A DNA stretch of 64,000 nucleotides from Leucosporidium creatinivorum. Taxonomy: Eukaryota; Basidiomycota; Microbotryomycetes; Leucosporidiales; Leucosporidiaceae. This document shows positions 34,486 through 45,780 of this stretch, one piece after another. The stretch's first letter is position 1, and each line of letters starts with the position of its first letter. The DNA is taken from the NCBI GenBank assembly GCA_001600635.1, contig BCKL01000002.1, forward strand, positions 1,243,425 through 1,307,424, read 5' to 3'. A program made the position numbers and the translations under genes. A model generated the notes under the pieces. That model made no database searches. It had not been told where the DNA came from and saw only the letters and a program-made list of their open reading frames with translations.

Positions 34486-35132
34486 ATGACCTTCACAGAA
34501 ACCGCCAACAAGACTGTAGCTCATCTCGCTCGTTGGTCCCTGCCCCTCTAACTCTCTGTACCTCAAGCTCATCCCGACTCTCTTCGCAGATCCCGGCCAC
34601 GCCGACGAGACCCATCCCATCGAGCACCCTGCCCACCACGGCGCTTCGCTCGAGCATCACGATGAGGATGAGCATTGGCTGAGTACGTGTGGACTCGAGC
34701 TGCAGATGAAATCGAGTTGTTAGCTGACCCTCTCATCGAGCAGAGCGGGTCACCACCTCCGAAGAGACGACCAAGCTTATTCAGTCTCAGGGTAATTGCG
34801 GAGTTGGGATGGAGGAGGGATTGCAGGGAAAGTAAGTCTTTATCTCCTTCTCCTCCGCTATACTGGAGCTAATCACCGTCGGCGTTGCAGAGCCATCGCT
34901 CAGCAGGAGCGAGTCGCCGAGCGCTCTCGTCTTCGCCATGAGGGTCTCCTCGAGGTTTGTCTGCTCCCTTTAGACCCTTTCCACCACTTTCCTAACACTC
35001 TATTCCTGCCTTCACCAGCCCCATCAGACGCATGAGGCCGTCATTAACTTTGACGACGAGCACCGAGCGGTGGCCGACGGCCGAGACGTGCACTTTGACA
35101 ACCACGGAGAGGGAGCTGGTCGTTCGGTTTGA
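34486..35132 (+). CDS. Small His/Glu-rich orphan protein
   Basis: I do not recognise this protein. Four introns give a continuous frame of roughly 135 codons: MTFTETANKTVAHLARHPGH, a His/Glu-rich patch (PAHHGASLEHHDEDEHWL), then KRVTTSEETTKLIQSQGNCG, a charged helix (KAIAQQERVAERSRLRHEG) and THEAVINFDDEHRAVADGRD, ending GEGAGRSV with TGA at 35130-35132. Frame continuity through all four junctions, with GCTAAC/CTGAC boxes, is the main evidence. There is no signal peptide or membrane segment. The last two exons also occur, degraded, in the second inverted-repeat arm (about 55472-55690), so the arm boundary cuts inside this gene. It may be a small acidic, metal-binding or chaperone-like protein, but no function is assigned. 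Confidence 0.6.
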
Positions 35133-36045
35133 GGTGGAGCAGCTTCCTTCTAGTCTCAGCACATATCTCTAGCCCGCATCATCATTACATCTTGTACTAT
35201 CTGTGATCAATTGACAACGCATTCTGTGCCCCTCGGAGCCGAGTGTTTTCGGAGGTAGCGTCGTCTCATGTAGCGAGCCGGTGGCTCGACATCCTGAGCC
35301 GGGATCATATCGAGTTACTGGTGAGCGAGCTCTGCCGTCGACAGCAAGCCGAGGCTTTCGCATGCGCGCCGAGAAGTGCTTCGGCGACGACTCCCTTTGC
35401 CACGTCCCTCAAGAGCCAAACGCTGCGCTCAGGCTACTGCTGCGCCATTGAACCTTCTTGTCACCTCGAGCTCAAAGTGCTTGCAACGCTTGAGCGCCAT
35501 TTGCTGNTTGTGGGAAAGAGGAAGAGGGAGGAAGGCAACGCCGAAGGGGAGGAGGGGAGGAAGCCGATGATCAGCTCGGTCCGGTTGCATCCCGCTCCTT
35601 CGCCGGTGACGACGTGTCTGTTAGATTGTAACGCACCATCTTGTACTTGCACACGGTGCACTCGAGACGCAGGACGACCTTCTTGGTGGTCTTGGCCTTC
35701 TTGTGGAAGACGGGCTTGGTCTGTCCTCCGTATCCCGACGCTCGTACAAGTTCGAGAGCTCGCTTGCTGCTCTGTAGCGCACGATAGCTACTTTACCGTC
35801 TCCATGTGCCCGTTTGCTCTTCACCACAAGCAGAGCAGAGCACGAGCATCTCTACTTCGGCAGCCTTCGCTTCGGCCGAGTCGCTTTACTGCCTCCCCGA
35901 CCCAGTTCTGCTCGCCTCAAGCTTGATCAGTGCCGGGAGAGAGTGCTGCAGGATCTATCGAGCTCCTAGCTACCTCAATACACTCCACGAACAACTCGTG
36001 TTGCAAAGCAAAGCTAGGGAGATCGGGCCGAGCTCGCCCACTCGG
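35133..36045. other. Stretch between orphan gene and F-box-like gene, within arm A
   Basis: About 900 bases holding the eL42 fragment (35454-35737, minus strand) and otherwise no recognisable gene. The whole stretch is mirrored at about 54561-55470. Confidence 0.55.
35454..35737 (-). pseudogene. Truncated ribosomal protein eL42 copy (arm A)
   Basis: On the minus strand it encodes [19 protein letters not shown] and the following [14 protein letters not shown], an intron, then [12 protein letters not shown], copied from exons 2 and 3 of the eL42 gene at 51971-52638. The first exon (start codon and first zinc-ligand pair) and the last exons are missing. A G is lost after FEL, which shifts the frame. 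The intervening intron is retained, so it arose at the DNA level or from unspliced RNA. Its edges fall at the exon 2 acceptor and the exon 3 donor. Confidence 0.88.
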
Positions 36046-37278
36046 TCAAAAGCAGGGAGCGTCAGGCGACTTGATCTCGACCGCCGTACCAAACAATTGA
36101 AGCTCGTCTTGCGCTCGCTCCATCTCCCCCACTAGCCAGCCAGGATCACTGTCGCCCCAGCTCCCCTCCCACCAGGGCTCAATCGCCAGCGTCTCCACTC
36201 GACGGATCCTCAACACCTCCCTGCACACATCCCAGGGGAAGACACCCTCCCAGAAGTGATCCCTGACGTCGCCATTGGGCTTACCCTCTCTTCCAAAGTC
36301 CTGCTTGACGGCAACGTACAGCTCGCGAAGAGGTTGGACATTGCTCGGCGCTGGCTGGGGCGAGGAGGCGAGGGGAAGGGCGGGGCGGGAGACTTGGAGG
36401 CTTTCGAGCTTGACGCCCTCAGCGAGGAACTCGGCGAGGAGAGAGAAGGGAAGACCCTCCTCGGCTGCACTGGCGTTGAGGCGGAGGATACGAAGCTGAG
36501 GGACGATGGCGCGGAGGAAGTCGACGGCGGGCTCCGAGTCGGGGGGCTCGGGGCTGTAGTTGAAAATGGAGGGATCGAAGCTCAGCTCCTCGAGCATAGG
36601 GGGACGCACTGGGCCAGCGGGCGCTCTTGTACGAGCCAGACTCGGAGAAAGGTGAGTTTCTTGAGGTGACGGAACTCGGGGTAGGGGAAGGGGAGTTCGA
36701 GATGGGTGAGGGACAGGTGGGTGAGATTGTAGCCAGCTGCAAGGTCGTTGAAGGAAGATGAGCTCGAGTGCAGCTAGCTCGGAGGCTCGATACTCACCGT
36801 CCTGCTGTCGAAGACCAGCTGCCAGTCGAGACGGCCAGTCCATCGAGCTTTCGACGGCACACAAAGCCAGCGCTATCGGCGTCTTGAGCTCCGCCAGCTT
36901 GACCACAGCACGCTCATGGAGCGGTCCCTTGACCTCGTCGCTCTCCCCATCATCCCTGTCCTCGTCGACCTCGTCCGACTCCGCCAACTCGCACTCGACT
37001 CGGCGCACCCCACTTGCCCTCCCTCCTCGCTGAAGCTTGGCAAGGATCATCTGGGCGCCTTCTTCATCCTTGTACGAAAGTTTGAGCGTTCTGTAGCCGA
37101 ACGGCTCGGCGTACTGGCGCCACTTGCGGCTGAGGCGGGAGAGGTAGAGAGCCGTCGCGGGCTGCTCGTCGAAGAGGTCGGGCGAGAAGTCGTCTCGTCG
37201 GTGCTCGGGGCGGAGAGCGTAGTTGATGATGTAGGGTAGTAGGTCCTCGGGAAGAGCTACTGCTGGATCCTCAAACAT
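36046..37278 (-). CDS. F-box-like protein, copy A (doubtful integrity)
   Basis: The N-terminus MFEDPAVALPEDLLPYIINY, followed by LYLSRLSRKWRQYAEPF, looks like an F-box-like motif, expected to link a substrate-binding C-terminus to SCF ubiquitin ligases. The rest resembles a leucine-rich-repeat-like scaffold (LRAIVPQLRILRLNASAAEE, LESLQVSRPALPL, VETLAIEPWWEG). The frame is open for 410 codons, but the middle is odd. A 61-base intron-like segment (GTGAGT...TTGCAG, about 36740-36800), if spliced, moves translation into the frame shared with copy B, and a 2-base insertion at about 36596 then leads to an early stop. If the intron is retained, the tail is back in frame, at the cost of about 70 foreign residues. 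Whether this makes a working protein cannot be judged here. Confidence 0.6.
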   Translation of the reverse strand: MFEDPAVALPEDLLPYIINYALRPEHRRDDFSPDLFDEQPATALYLSRLSRKWRQYAEPFGYRTLKLSYKDEEGAQMILAKLQRGGRASGVRRVECELAESDEVDEDRDDGESDEVKGPLHERAVVKLAELKTPIALALCAVESSMDWPSRLAAGLRQQDGEYRASELAALELIFLQRPCSWLQSHPPVPHPSRTPLPLPRVPSPQETHLSPSLARTRAPAGPVRPPMLEELSFDPSIFNYSPEPPDSEPAVDFLRAIVPQLRILRLNASAAEEGLPFSLLAEFLAEGVKLESLQVSRPALPLASSPQPAPSNVQPLRELYVAVKQDFGREGKPNGDVRDHFWEGVFPWDVCREVLRIRRVETLAIEPWWEGSWGDSDPGWLVGEMERAQDELQLFGTAVEIKSPDAPCF

Positions 37279-38162
37279 CGGTCCAGCTGGGTCGGCCTCG
37301 AAGGGTCGAGGGAGTGAAGCGGTGAGAGGGAAGCTGGTGCGCTGGGGAGGTGAAGGGATGAGCTGAGTCGACTACAGGGTGCAGGAAGCTACTCACCATG
37401 CTGTGCTACTAGCTGTGCAAAAGCTGCCGAGTCCTCGATAGTCGAAGAGAAGAGACGAAGAAGCGAGCGAGATGAGAGCGGGAAGGCAAGAGGCGCTCAG
37501 CTTGAATCGACTCGAGTTGGCCGACTGCGAGCTCGAGGGCCCGAGCGTCGAGGTACTAGCAGACGCCTGAGCTAAGTTCAAGATGAGAAAGGAAGAGTCT
37601 CTGTTGGCACTGCGACCCTCTTCAACCTCCGCTGCCGTGCAGAAGGGTGGACAGACCGAGCGGACGGAGAGCTCGGCGATGACCTTCTCGCTCAGCGTCC
37701 CGGCCGCAGTGCCGTTCTGCGCTCGATGGTCGGTTGCCTTGGTCTCTGAATCTTGCATTGAGGGCGCTCCCAGTGGCTCCGATCCCGATGGCTTTGAGCA
37801 GAGCGCTGACCGAGGTTCGACAGCGAGCCCCGAAGGGCCAAGCCGCTTTGCAAGGGGCGGTGGGTAGCTGTAAGAGATCCTTGCGGCACCTGAAGAGTAT
37901 TTACAGTGCATTTTCGGCCAGCAAGTCGATGGGCGAGTGGTCTCACAGCCTACAGACCCTCTTCTCCAAGCTCGGCGATGTGCTTTACTAACTTCGGCGC
38001 TCGAGTACAGGAAGCGAAGCGCCGAAAGCCATCAGAAGAGGATACTTTAGGCTAAGACAGCATGCCTCGCTGCCTGTAGCTCAATTCGACTGCAGAAAGG
38101 AGGCCTTGACTTTGGCGAAGGCAAGATGCAATTTCTCGTTTCGACCTCGTCAAGAAGCTCGC
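37279..38162. other. Intergenic stretch at the inner edge of arm A
   Basis: The first 280 bases belong to the inverted repeat. They resemble the F-box gene leader, with a possible 5' UTR intron starting at an ATG/GTGAGT. The remainder, to 38162, shows no recognisable gene and should hold the promoter of the following plus-strand gene. Confidence 0.45.
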
Positions 38163-40354
38163 ATGTCGGCTCGACGACTCGCCCGGCAGGGACTATTGCT
38201 AGCAGAGCACCAGCAGCCCTTAGCCTCGACTTCATCACTACCAGCATGCCCCGCCTGCCGCCGCTCTACGTCGACCGCTCTGCCTTTCGCCGCCGCTTCC
38301 TCCCGAGCACACGACTCTCCTTCGACTCAGCAGCGCGCTAGCTCGTGGGCAGCAATCTCAAGAGCAGGCCAAGCCATCTTCAACCCTCCCACCGCTTCTG
38401 CTACCCCTACATCGACCAACGCTCGCGAAACCAGCGCCGTGGAACTCGAAGGAGCAGCAGCGGAGCTCGTCGCCGAGTGCAAGCTCAAGCGGCCGAGCGG
38501 ACAGCGTACATGGGCGCTATTCCAGCAAGTAGACCTCGAAGGCAACACGGAAGCCATCCCCCTCGTCACCCTCCACTCGGTCCTCGCTGCCATCCATACC
38601 CCTTCGCCCAAGCACCACGACCAGCTCCAAGTGACCCAGTCGACCTCGGCCGCTCGCGCCTACAACAGCAAAATCGACCTCATCAGGCTTCGCATCCGCC
38701 AAGCAGGAGGAACCACGTCCAAGGGCGACCTCAACGCCCTCCTTCGGCAATACCACGAGCTGGGCTACGCGCCGGGCGCGAGCAAAGTCTGGGACGAGAT
38801 GATGGAGATGGGCTACCTCCCGCGGCCAGGCAACTGCAAGACGTTCTTCTCGACCCTGCTTCGGTGGGTCGAGATGCACGAGCGAGGAGGAGGACGAACC
38901 GTCGCCAAACTCGCGGCTCAGCCTTTGGTCGCCAAGGCCGTAACGATGCTGGAGGAGCTCAAGGGCGATTCGCTACGCACCAACGCTGTACTGGATCCCT
39001 TCTTCGAGATCGCCGTACGAGCCCGAGATACTCAGGTCTTCTTCGTCGCGATGAAGGCGGTCTACGGCTTCGACGTCAACTACCCCGGCGCCGATGTAGA
39101 CGTTTCGCCGTCGGTCAGGGCCTCGCAGAAGGTCATGGGAGAGAAGGAGGTGTGCTGGGTGCTGGAGATGCTCGGCGAGGCGGACGACCTCAGTCGGATG
39201 ATGGCGGTATTCGAGGTCTTCGACAACCCGACCTCGGCGCACTCGGCGACCTCCTTCTTCGGCCCCTCCTTCACCACCTCAACCTCTGCCGACTCGAGCT
39301 CCTCCTCCTCCGCCGACCTTCCTTCTCCCCGGCCTCACCCCATCGGCACTCGCGCCTTCTCCTACATGGTTCAAACCGCCGGTCGCCTCGGGAATGGAGC
39401 CCTCGTTCGTCACTACTTTGACCAGCTCCGCGACCGCTGGGCATACGAGTCGGATGCTCGTATCGCTCGCCTCGAGGCAGTAGTGCAGGCCGCTACCCCC
39501 GCACCAGTATCGGAGGACGGCTTCTTCGATGTCGACCCACCTGGTTCGTCTCTCTCGATCTACCCTCGCGCAAACCCTCCGCTAACTTCTCTCCTTCCGT
39601 AGCAGCACCCACTCCCCACTTCTCAGCACCTCTCGGCATGCCTACCACTCCCACCGAGAAGCCCTACGGCGTTCCCTCGACCCTCGTCCGCGACATGATT
39701 AAAGCCGCCAAGCATCACTCGGACTACGCCACCTCGCGCTTCGTCCGGATGCGCACCCGCTGGCTCCTCCAAACCATGGGCGACCAAGCGACTCGCATCT
39801 CCGCCGTCCTGGACAAGCTCGAGCCCACCGCTTCCTCCTCCTCGTCCACTCCTCCTCGCTCCCTCATCCTCCTCACCCACGAGATCGACCTCCTCAACTT
39901 CCATCAATACCAACTCCTCTCGATGCACACCCTCGTCAAAGCCGACTCTAACGTGATCCACGCATACTCGTACTTCCGGCACCGAGCCCAAGGTCTTCGA
40001 GTCCGTCTCGCTCGGTTGGAGGAGTCACAGCACGTGGCGACGGCAGCTAGCAAGCGAGCGGCCATGGAGTTGAGGCCGAGGGTGAGGAGGTACGAGAAGA
40101 GCGTCCTCCTTTCTCAGATTTTGGTGGTCAAGCAGCGGTTGGTCAGGCTGTATAAGATGGGAAGGGCGAGGAAGGGGAGGGTCGAGTTTGATAGGTGGCA
40201 TGGCAAGTTGGCGAGGTTGAGGGCGAAGGCCAATGGGCAGGGATTGAAGGAGAGTGAGGAGGAGGAGGTCGAGGGAGCGGAGGAGTTGTTCGTGGCTGGT
40301 GGAGCGATGGGAACGACTGTGCCGCCGACGCCGACACCAGCGACAGCAGTGTAG
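38163..40354 (+). CDS. Mitochondrial-type helical-repeat (PPR-like) protein
   Basis: Large two-exon gene. The start MSARRLARQGLLLAEHQQ is Arg-rich and without acidic residues, as expected of a mitochondrial presequence. Helical repeats follow: DLNALLRQYHELGYAPGASK, VWDEMMEMGYLPRPGNCKTF, DPFFEIAVRARDTQVFFVAM, TRAFSYMVQTAGRLGNGALV. These have the spacing of pentatricopeptide-type helical pairs. An intron (donor GTTCGT, acceptor CGTAG near 39602) joins DVDPP to AAPTPHFSAP. The second exon is a Lys/Arg-rich helical domain (ARLEESQHVATAASKRAAME). It ends at TAG 40352-40354. In fungi such proteins usually stabilise or translate mitochondrial mRNAs; the target is unknown. I cannot name an orthologue. 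Confidence 0.75.
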
Positions 40355-40662
40355 CATTGTATAGAGGGAAGAAAAGGATCTCTTATGATCCAGCTTATCA
40401 TATCTCTCTAGGCTCGTCTGGCGAGTTGCGAACGAGAGCTTGGCGCTGCTTCTCGGCCTCTCTTCTCTCGTTCTCTTTCGCCGACGGTGCGACTTCGGGA
40501 ATCAAGCCTCCCGAATTGCATCTTTGTGAATCAACGCACTCCAGTCGCCCTTTCCTGCGACCGACGACTGATCCCATCCCAAGGGTCCATTTTGCTGTCC
40601 CGAGAATTTTGAGGCGCTCGCTCCGTCTATGATTGCTGTTGCTCTTAAGGGTGATGAGAGGC
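40355..40662. other. Short convergent intergenic stretch
   Basis: About 300 bases between two genes that point at each other. It should contain both 3' UTRs. On the minus strand a frame stays open from the C9-methyltransferase last exon to 40398 if its final intron is not spliced. I prefer the spliced form. Confidence 0.5.
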
Positions 40663-42780
40663 TTAGACGACGAGGCTGTGGAAGGCGGAGGCCGGTTAGC
40701 GGGAGGACGAAGGATCGAGGAAGGTGAGAGAGCGCACGAAGGGTTTCCACGGTCGAAGAAGAGGGAGGTGTGCGAGGGGATGGCCTGCGCGGAACGAGGG
40801 GAGGGTCAGTGGAGCGCGAGGGGCGGTAATGCAGAGTTTCCGAGCTCACGTCAATGCGGGGGTAGGCGTTGAGGTTCTTGTGAGCCGAGATCTGGAAGAT
40901 GGAGGCTCCTCCCTGGCGCGAGGCGATGACGGCCGAGGCGAGGAAGTAGAGCCAGATCTATAGCGATGGTCCGAGTCAGTTCGGAAGGGCAGAGAGGCGG
41001 ATGACATGACGTACGCGGTACCACTTCTCGCCGTACTTGGCCTTGACTTTCTCCTGGTTGAGGATCCAGTTCTCGTACCAGCGGTGAAGGGTGGCGGCGT
41101 CTGTGGTAAAGCGGAATAGCGTCAGTGTAGCTCGAATGTACAAGCTCGATGGATCAACTCACAGTGAACACCGAGGACATCGACCGACTTGATCTCGAAG
41201 CCGGCCTTCTCGAGGCGGTGAATGTGCCAGTTGAGGGCGCAAGAGGCGTCGGCTCCGGGGAAGACGTACTTGTTCATAAAGAGACCCCTGCAAGTCAACG
41301 AGAGTTGTCAGCGCGAGGCCGTCGAGCTAGGCGAACCGAGTTCAAACTCACCAGATGAGGTCCTCGTACTGCCAGGTAGGGCGGAATCCAGAAATTTGGT
41401 AGACGAGGATACCATCATCATCGAGGAGGTCGTAGACTTGGTTGAGGAACGAGCTGTAGCGGCGGATACCGACGTGCTGAGGGAGGGGCCGAGCCGTCAG
41501 CCGAACCGTCCGGCGAGCACGACAACAGACAGAAACTCACCTCGCCCATCTCGAGGGATACAATCTTAGTGAACTTCTTGTCGGTACCGATCTCGCGGTA
41601 GTCCTTGCAGAGGATGCGAGCCTTGTGCGCCTCAACGCCATTCTCGGCGATCCTCTTGTTTCCGAAGGCCGTCTGGTTCTTGCCGAGGGTGACACCGGTG
41701 ACATCGCAGTCAAAGTTCTTGGCAGCGTACGCGGCGAGAGTTCCCCATCCGCACCCAATGTCGAGGAGCGTGTCGGTCGGCTTGAGTTCGAGCTTGTGGC
41801 AGACGAGGGCGAGCTTGTTGTCCTGGAGCTCCTCGAGGGTCTCCTTGCGGTTGATGTCGTTGATGACTCCTCCAGTGTAGACCATTCGGGTTCCGAGGAA
41901 CCTGTTCGAGAGTCGAAGGTCAGCCAACGCCGACTGAGGAGAAATATGGGGAAGGGGCTCACCACTCGTAGAAGTCGTCTCCTCGGTCGTAGTGGTCGCG
42001 GACCTGCTCCTCGTCCTGGGAGGGCGAGTGCCAGACGACGTCGGGGATGAGGTTGGTGAAGACGTATTTGAGCAGGGTGAAGGTCATCTCGAACGTCGCC
42101 CAGTCGTGACGGTACTCGAGAAGCTCGAGCATGTCGCCTGTAGGGCAAAGAAACGCGGGTCAGCGATTGGCCTAGACGCGTAACTCAACCTCTCCTTTCT
42201 CCGGCCCAGCTTCACTGTCGCGCTCGGCCCCTCCATCTCGACCGACCAGCGCGTGAAAGGGATTCGGCGAGCGCACGCACCCTTGAGCTCAATCTTGTTC
42301 TCGAAGTAGCTGTCGTAGAAGAGCTGGATGGGGATCTTCTTGTGGCCGTTGTACACTGCCTTGAGCTCGGGGTCGGTGATGGTCATGTAGTCCTCGATGG
42401 GCTTGCCCGGTCGAAGTCCATAGTCGCGAACGTTGCCGCCAATCTTGGACATGATGTTCCAGTACAGGACGGTGACGGGCAGGCCGGTGAGGAGGAGGAA
42501 CAAGGTGTACCATGTCTTGAAGCTGAAGTAGAAGGTGGGCAGAATCTTTGTGAGGAGCCACGGGACGACGACGACGATGCCGGCGAGGTGGTAGTTGGAG
42601 AAGGATCCCGACGATTCAAAGGGCATGGGCGCGTTGGGGATGGCGGCGCGGTTGGTGACCCTAACGCCGACCTTGGGGTCGTAGGTAGCGCTGTAGCCGT
42701 ACAGCGGCGACGAGGAGACGAGGTGTTAGCTGCGCGGCGCGTGTCGCTCGCTTTGAGCTGCTGTAAAGTACTCACGCCAT
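40663..42780 (-). CDS. Sphingolipid C9-methyltransferase
   Basis: Membrane-bound SAM-dependent enzyme related to cyclopropane-fatty-acid synthases that adds the C9 methyl branch to the sphingoid base of fungal glucosylceramide. Exon 1 is MA, joined at a CTACAG acceptor to ATYDPKVGVRVTNRAAIPNA. Two membrane segments follow (AGIVVVVPWLLTKILPTF and WYTLFLLLTGLPVTVLYW). The SAM-binding motif is LLDIGCGWGTLAAYAAKNF, followed by GVTLGKNQTAFGNKRI, KIVSLEMGEHVG and YRIWLYFLASAVIASRQGGA. Seven or more introns are present. The last one (donor GTGCGC, GCTAAC box, acceptor CCACAG) gives a short end RGNPSLVV and TAA at 40663-40665. Without that splice the frame would run about 90 codons further, to 40398. 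Function is known for the family; no missing key residue is seen. Confidence 0.92.
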
Positions 42781-42999
42781 GGCTGCTAGGTGGTAGAGAG
42801 GCGAGGGAGCTGTAGTGAGGTACACGTGTGAGCTTTTGGGCTACAGCAGAACGAAGCAGGAGCGAGAGCAGCTCACGAGTCGACAAGGCAAGAGAACAAC
42901 CCTTGATTCTCGCTAAGTCGCGGGACGACCGGCAGCAGCTGGGTCGAGCTGAGGGCTTCGCTAATTCCCTTCTGCCCCTTCGGGGCCCTCGCACGACAG

Positions 43000-43247
43000 A
43001 TCCGCTTCTTCTTCGAAGGTGGAGCATTCTCAGACGGCAAGCTCAACCGGCCGAAGGAGCTGGCTATCAACAAGGTGATTTTCCGTCGTCGATTTGCCGA
43101 CTAGCAGGTTCGGCCGAGCTGACTCGTTCATCGCGCAGATCGGACACTCGCTACACACGGAAGACGATGCGTTCAAAGACTTGACTCTGCATAACGAAGA
43201 CATTCAGAATCTCGCTAAGGAGCTTGAATTCCACCAGGATCCTAGGG
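43000..43247 (+). pseudogene. Relic of a phytanoyl-CoA dioxygenase-like gene
   Basis: Two exon-like pieces in the plus direction. 43000-43074 encodes IRFFFEGGAFSDGKLNRPKE and LAINK. An intron (43075-43138, CTGAC box) is followed by 43139-43247, encoding IGHSLHTEDDAFKDLTLHN and continuing EDIQNLAKELEFHQDPRG. This matches the N-terminal half of PHYHD1-type iron/2-oxoglutarate dioxygenases (IRFFFE...INKIGHALH). A possible third acceptor at about 43318 is followed by only a few family-like residues. The start of the protein and the iron-binding HxD and distal His regions are absent, so no enzyme can be made. Splice sites still look intact, suggesting fairly recent loss or a deletion during rearrangement. 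Confidence 0.7.
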
Positions 43248-43254
43248 GTGAGTC

Positions 43255-43284
43255 CTGCTCGGCGCTGCTCGGCGCTGCTCGGCG
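43255..43284. repeat. 10-base tandem repeat, three copies
   Basis: CTGCTCGGCG occurs three times head to tail without a mismatch, directly after the last exon-like piece of the dioxygenase relic. Confidence 0.92.
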
Positions 43285-43376
43285 CTGGCTCACTCGCTGG
43301 CTCTGCTGGCCAGCCGTGCGATCACAGTGCCACTCCTCGTCGCGCTGCACACATCTATTTCACTCTACAATAAGCA

Positions 43377-43940
43377 CTACACCCACACCACCGCCCACGC
43401 CACCACACCAGGCCAAGCGACCTCAGTGACCTGCCCTGCCGTGCTCGCTACAATCTCGCCGACCGCTGTTCCTCCCAACCACCTCCCCAGCACGTTTGGC
43501 GCCCACATTACCCTCCCTACTGCTTGCCGAAGCATCTTGACCACTGGTCGAAGGACCCAGCGCCCGACTGGACCGCAGCGGTTGAGGAAGCTCTCGAGTC
43601 GAGCGAGAGAGGATGAGGAGGAGGAAGGGTGCCGAGTGGCGTAGCGACCTGAGGTACGGGGATCGATAGCCTCAGCATTTCTCCTCGAGTTGATGGACGA
43701 CTGGACGTGGCGCCAAAGTTTGGGGAGGAGGGAGAGGGTGACGAGCGCAAAAAGGGGGAGGTAGACGTGTGGCCAGATGGAGAGTTGGTCGGGGAGGGTG
43801 CAGTTGGTTTGGGTGAAGGTGGCGGGGGAGGGGTCGAGGGAGGAGGGGGAGGGAGAGGAGGAGTAGTAGGCGCCCAGGCCTTCCTCCGCCTTGATTTTCT
43901 GCGGTCGGTTCAACTTCGTCTTTCTCGCCTGCACTCGCAC
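43377..43940 (-). CDS. Unresolved open frame with membrane-like segments
   Basis: A frame of about 188 codons divergent from deoxyhypusine synthase. It contains one clear hydrophobic segment (HVYLPLFALVTLSLLPKLW) and a hydrophobic C-terminus (VAWPGVVAWAVVWV). No ATG lies near its beginning, so it would need an upstream exon, which I cannot find within the 30 bases before the neighbour's start. GC-rich DNA makes long chance frames. I list it only because of the membrane-like segments and because it fills an otherwise empty gap. Confidence 0.25.
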   Translation of the reverse strand: MRVQARKTKLNRPQKIKAEEGLGAYYSSSPSPSSLDPSPATFTQTNCTLPDQLSIWPHVYLPLFALVTLSLLPKLWRHVQSSINSRRNAEAIDPRTSGRYATRHPSSSSSSLARLESFLNRCGPVGRWVLRPVVKMLRQAVGRVMWAPNVLGRWLGGTAVGEIVASTAGQVTEVAWPGVVAWAVVWV

Positions 43941-43974
43941 CTCGGCTCAAGCTACAGCACAGCACTATTACACC

Positions 43975-45591
<1,617 letters not shown>

Positions 45592-45780
45592 GGAGTTAGT
45601 AGAGAGTTGGAAGGGTCGGCGCGAGGGTCACTCAGAGTCAGCAGTAGCTTGTAGCAACGTGTATCATTCCCATCGCTCTTCCGCCTGCGCCAGCTTCGCA
45701 GCTCGCTCCTCCCTCGCCGACGAGAAACGAGAAGATAAAGGAATCTATCGCATAACAATATAGACGCTCAAACGTGCTAT

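Larger units (their letters stand above)
34915..37556 (+). repeat. Inverted repeat arm A (about 2.6 kb)
   Basis: Sequence matching the reverse complement of about 53080-55690, with boundaries placed by eye. It begins inside exon 4 of the small orphan gene and ends about 280 bases beyond the F-box-like gene start. It contains the orphan gene's 3' part, an eL42 fragment and an F-box-like gene. The 3' two-thirds of the F-box gene and the eL42 fragment are nearly identical between arms, while the F-box middle is clearly diverged, so the similarity is patchy. One undetermined base (35507) sits at the mirror position of 55099 in the other arm. Confidence 0.85.
42781..43376. other. Upstream region of the C9-methyltransferase with a gene relic
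   Basis: About 600 bases. The first ~200 show no gene and must contain the C9-methyltransferase promoter. The phytanoyl-CoA dioxygenase relic and a 10-base triplicate repeat occupy about 43000-43340. Confidence 0.5.

Noticed and set aside
37393-37911. Open frame of about 170 codons on the minus strand beside the F-box-like copy A
   Set aside because: Low-complexity Ser-rich translation with no recognisable motif; half of it lies in the repeat arm, and the arm B mirror does not keep the frame.
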